Source: Chryseobacterium gleum (GTDB taxonomy: Bacteria > Bacteroidota > Bacteroidia > Flavobacteriales_D > Crocinitomicaceae). Taken from it: a stretch of DNA of 15,329 bases. Position numbers and translations under genes: made by a program. Below, in pieces: positions 13,672 through 15,329 of the stretch. The stretch spans positions 1 to 15,329 of the forward strand of contig CALPSU020000025.1 in assembly GCA_943326315.2 (NCBI GenBank), written 5' to 3'. Each line of letters starts with the position of its first letter. Position 1 is the first letter of the stretch. The notes under the pieces were generated by a model. The model had not been told where the DNA came from, made no database searches, and saw only the letters and a list, made by a program, of their open reading frames with translations.

Positions 13672-15329
13672 ATGCAAGAAATACACAACTTAAAAAAAGG
13701 AAAAGCTTTAATTTATTATTGCTTTCTCCTTTTTATGGTTTCTTGCGGAATAAAGAAAAATGTAGAAAATAAAACCGTTTTAGGAGTTTCAAAATTGAAT
13801 TATCCTTACATTGAAAAATTTCACGAAGGACTTCGTTTAAAAGCAAAAGGGGAGGTTGATAATGCGATTGAAGCGTTGAATTATTGTTTAAGTGTTAAGC
13901 AAAATGATGATGCGGTTTATTATGCTTTATCCGAATTATATTTACAAAAGAAAGAATTAGCTAAATCAGCTCAATCTATACAATTAGCATCCAAATTTGA
14001 TCCTGAAAACATTTGGTATACCCAAGAACTGGCTTTTATGTTTTTTGAACAGGGCAAATTCGAAGATGCTTTAAAAGGGTTTGAAAAATTGATAAAGAAA
14101 GAGCCTGGAAATGTAGATTGGTTATATGGATATGCTGAATGTTTGGTAAAAGTAGGAAGACTAAACGATGCAATTAAAGCCTTAGATAGAACGGAAGACC
14201 AAGTTGGTAAACATCCTGAATTAACGCTTCAAAAATTTAATCTGTATATACAGAATAAACAACCAGAAAAAGCAATCGAAGAAATTAACAATGCAAGAAA
14301 AGAATTTCCAAATGATCCTCAATTAATAGGAACGTTAATCGATTATTATTTTCAAACGAAGCAGTCAGAGAAAGCAATTTCCATGTTAGAAGAATTAACA
14401 AAGGCAGATCCCAATAATGGTAGAGCTCATCTGGGATTAGCGGATGTTTATCGTCAACAAGGGAAAGAGAAAGACTACATTAGTGAGCTTAAAAAAGGTT
14501 TTGTTTGCGAAGATGTAGATATAGATTCTAAAATGAAGATATTAATTGACCTTCATGAAAATGGAACAAAATTAACACCTGAAGTATACGAATTAGTTGA
14601 TTTAATGGTAACTCAGTATCCTAAAGATGCAAAGGCTCATTCTATTCAAGGAGATTATTATTTGCGTGCAGAGAAAGATGACAAAGCATTGATAGCTTAT
14701 AAAAATGCATTAAAATTTGATCGCTCAAAATATACTATTTGGAATCAAGTTTTGATCATGGAATATCAAGCTGGAAAATACGAGGATTTATATGCTGAAA
14801 GTAAAGAATGTTTGGAGTTATTTCCTTCAATTGCTTCTGTTTATTTATTAAATGGAGTAGCAGCAAATCAATTAAAAAAATACGAAGAAGCATCTTCGAT
14901 ATTGGAAACTGGAAAAGATTTAGTTGTAAACGATAAATCATTACAATCTGAATTTTTTAGTCAATTGGGCGAAGCATACTTTGGATTAAAAAGAAATATT
15001 GAAGGAAAAACAAATTATGAATTAGCGCTTACAATGGATCCTTCAAGCACTTTAAATATGAATAATTTTGCATATCGTTTAGCTTTAGCAAAAATAGATT
15101 TAAATAGAGCAGAAGAGCTTATAAAAAGAGCAAATTTAACAGCTCCGAATCAGCCTCACTTTATGGATACTTATGGGTGGGTTCTTTTTCAAAAAGGAGA
15201 GTATGTAAAAGCAAAAGAATTTTTTGAACAAGCATTTCAATTAAGCTCTAAAGATAAAGTGATTATTGAACACATGGGTGATGTATATTTTAAAATTGGA
15301 CAAGTTGAAAAAGCTGTTGAATTTTGGAT
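13672..15329 (+). CDS. TPR-repeat lipoprotein, N-terminal part (cut by window edge)
   Basis: The ATG at 13672 lies 6 bases after the previous stop, with AGGA just before it. The frame stays open for 552 residues to the window edge. A signal peptide (about 7-24, hydrophobic YYCFLLFMVS) ends in a lipobox-like M-V-S-C with Cys25, so the mature protein is probably lipid-anchored. The following residues G-I-K-K lack the acidic export signal known for surface lipoproteins of this phylum, suggesting a periplasmic face. The rest is a chain of about 12 or more TPR units, e.g. ALSELYLQKKELAKSAQS (about 84-101), YGYAECLVKVGRLNDAIKAL and GDYYLRAEKDDKALIAYKNA. In the last units NNFAYRLALAK and DTYGWVLFQKGEY are recognisable. 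TPRs mediate protein-protein contacts; the partner is unknown. It is probably co-transcribed with the nucleotidyltransferase. The 3' end is missing. Confidence 0.9.
   Translation, partial: MQEIHNLKKGKALIYYCFLLFMVSCGIKKNVENKTVLGVSKLNYPYIEKFHEGLRLKAKGEVDNAIEALNYCLSVKQNDDAVYYALSELYLQKKELAKSAQSIQLASKFDPENIWYTQELAFMFFEQGKFEDALKGFEKLIKKEPGNVDWLYGYAECLVKVGRLNDAIKALDRTEDQVGKHPELTLQKFNLYIQNKQPEKAIEEINNARKEFPNDPQLIGTLIDYYFQTKQSEKAISMLEELTKADPNNGRAHLGLADVYRQQGKEKDYISELKKGFVCEDVDIDSKMKILIDLHENGTKLTPEVYELVDLMVTQYPKDAKAHSIQGDYYLRAEKDDKALIAYKNALKFDRSKYTIWNQVLIMEYQAGKYEDLYAESKECLELFPSIASVYLLNGVAANQLKKYEEASSILETGKDLVVNDKSLQSEFFSQLGEAYFGLKRNIEGKTNYELALTMDPSSTLNMNNFAYRLALAKIDLNRAEELIKRANLTAPNQPHFMDTYGWVLFQKGEYVKAKEFFEQAFQLSSKDKVIIEHMGDVYFKIGQVEKAVEFW

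Noticed and set aside
14756..14941. Open frame of 61 codons on the minus strand
   Set aside because: Antisense to the TPR lipoprotein gene, no start context and no recognisable domain.
1..15329. CRISPR array, defence system, prophage or transposon
   Set aside because: Searched by eye on both strands; no regularly spaced repeats, no transposase, integrase, nuclease-helicase or phage structural gene. TatD and dUTPase are ordinary housekeeping genes here.

Overview
The window looks like chromosomal DNA of a Bacteroidota bacterium, most likely a member of the Flavobacteriales. It is strongly AT-rich. Shine-Dalgarno-like sites are almost absent. Several genes are preceded by a TAnnTTTG box, the -7 promoter element of this phylum. 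One signal peptide ends in the S-Q junction common in these bacteria. The set of housekeeping and envelope genes also fits. The genus cannot be fixed from the sequence. Coding density is high, no gene-free stretch exceeds 300 bases, and I see no rRNA, tRNA, CRISPR array, insertion sequence, phage gene or defence system.

Left block, minus strand (1-2907): a tight run of four genes read from right to left. It comprises a CvpA-like membrane protein, a small secreted protein that may be an outer-membrane barrel, a GT4-type glycosyltransferase, and a second glycosyltransferase cut by the window edge. The second enzyme starts at a TTG one base after the previous stop codon. Junctions are +1, +5 and -11 bases, so one transcript is likely.

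Middle block (3064-9658): a large multi-pass protein resembling GT-C glycosyltransferases (plus strand) converges with, and overlaps by 9 bases, a cytoplasmic type I asparaginase. Upstream of the asparaginase on the same strand is a TatD-family metal-dependent hydrolase. A 69-residue single-span membrane protein lies between tatD and polyphosphate kinase and overlaps the end of ppk1. A HemJ-type protoporphyrinogen oxidase gene diverges from ppk1.

Right block, plus strand (9808-15329): enoyl-CoA hydratase, a Wzx/MATE-type polysaccharide flippase (1-base stop/start overlap), dUTPase, a sugar-phosphate nucleotidyltransferase with a left-handed beta-helix tail, and a TPR-rich lipoprotein that runs off the window. 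From memory, the order flippase, dut, nucleotidyltransferase, TPR protein recurs in Flavobacteriia genomes.

Taken together, two glycosyltransferases, a GT-C-like protein, a flippase and a nucleotidyltransferase point to surface polysaccharide or glycoprotein assembly. The other genes are ordinary nucleotide, fatty-acid, haem, phosphate and amino-acid metabolism. I do not see a convincing new multi-gene system. The items most worth a second look are the GT-C-like protein, the conserved-looking 69-residue protein, -7 boxes only 4 bases from a start codon, and a repeat-like island in the 9659-9807 gap.
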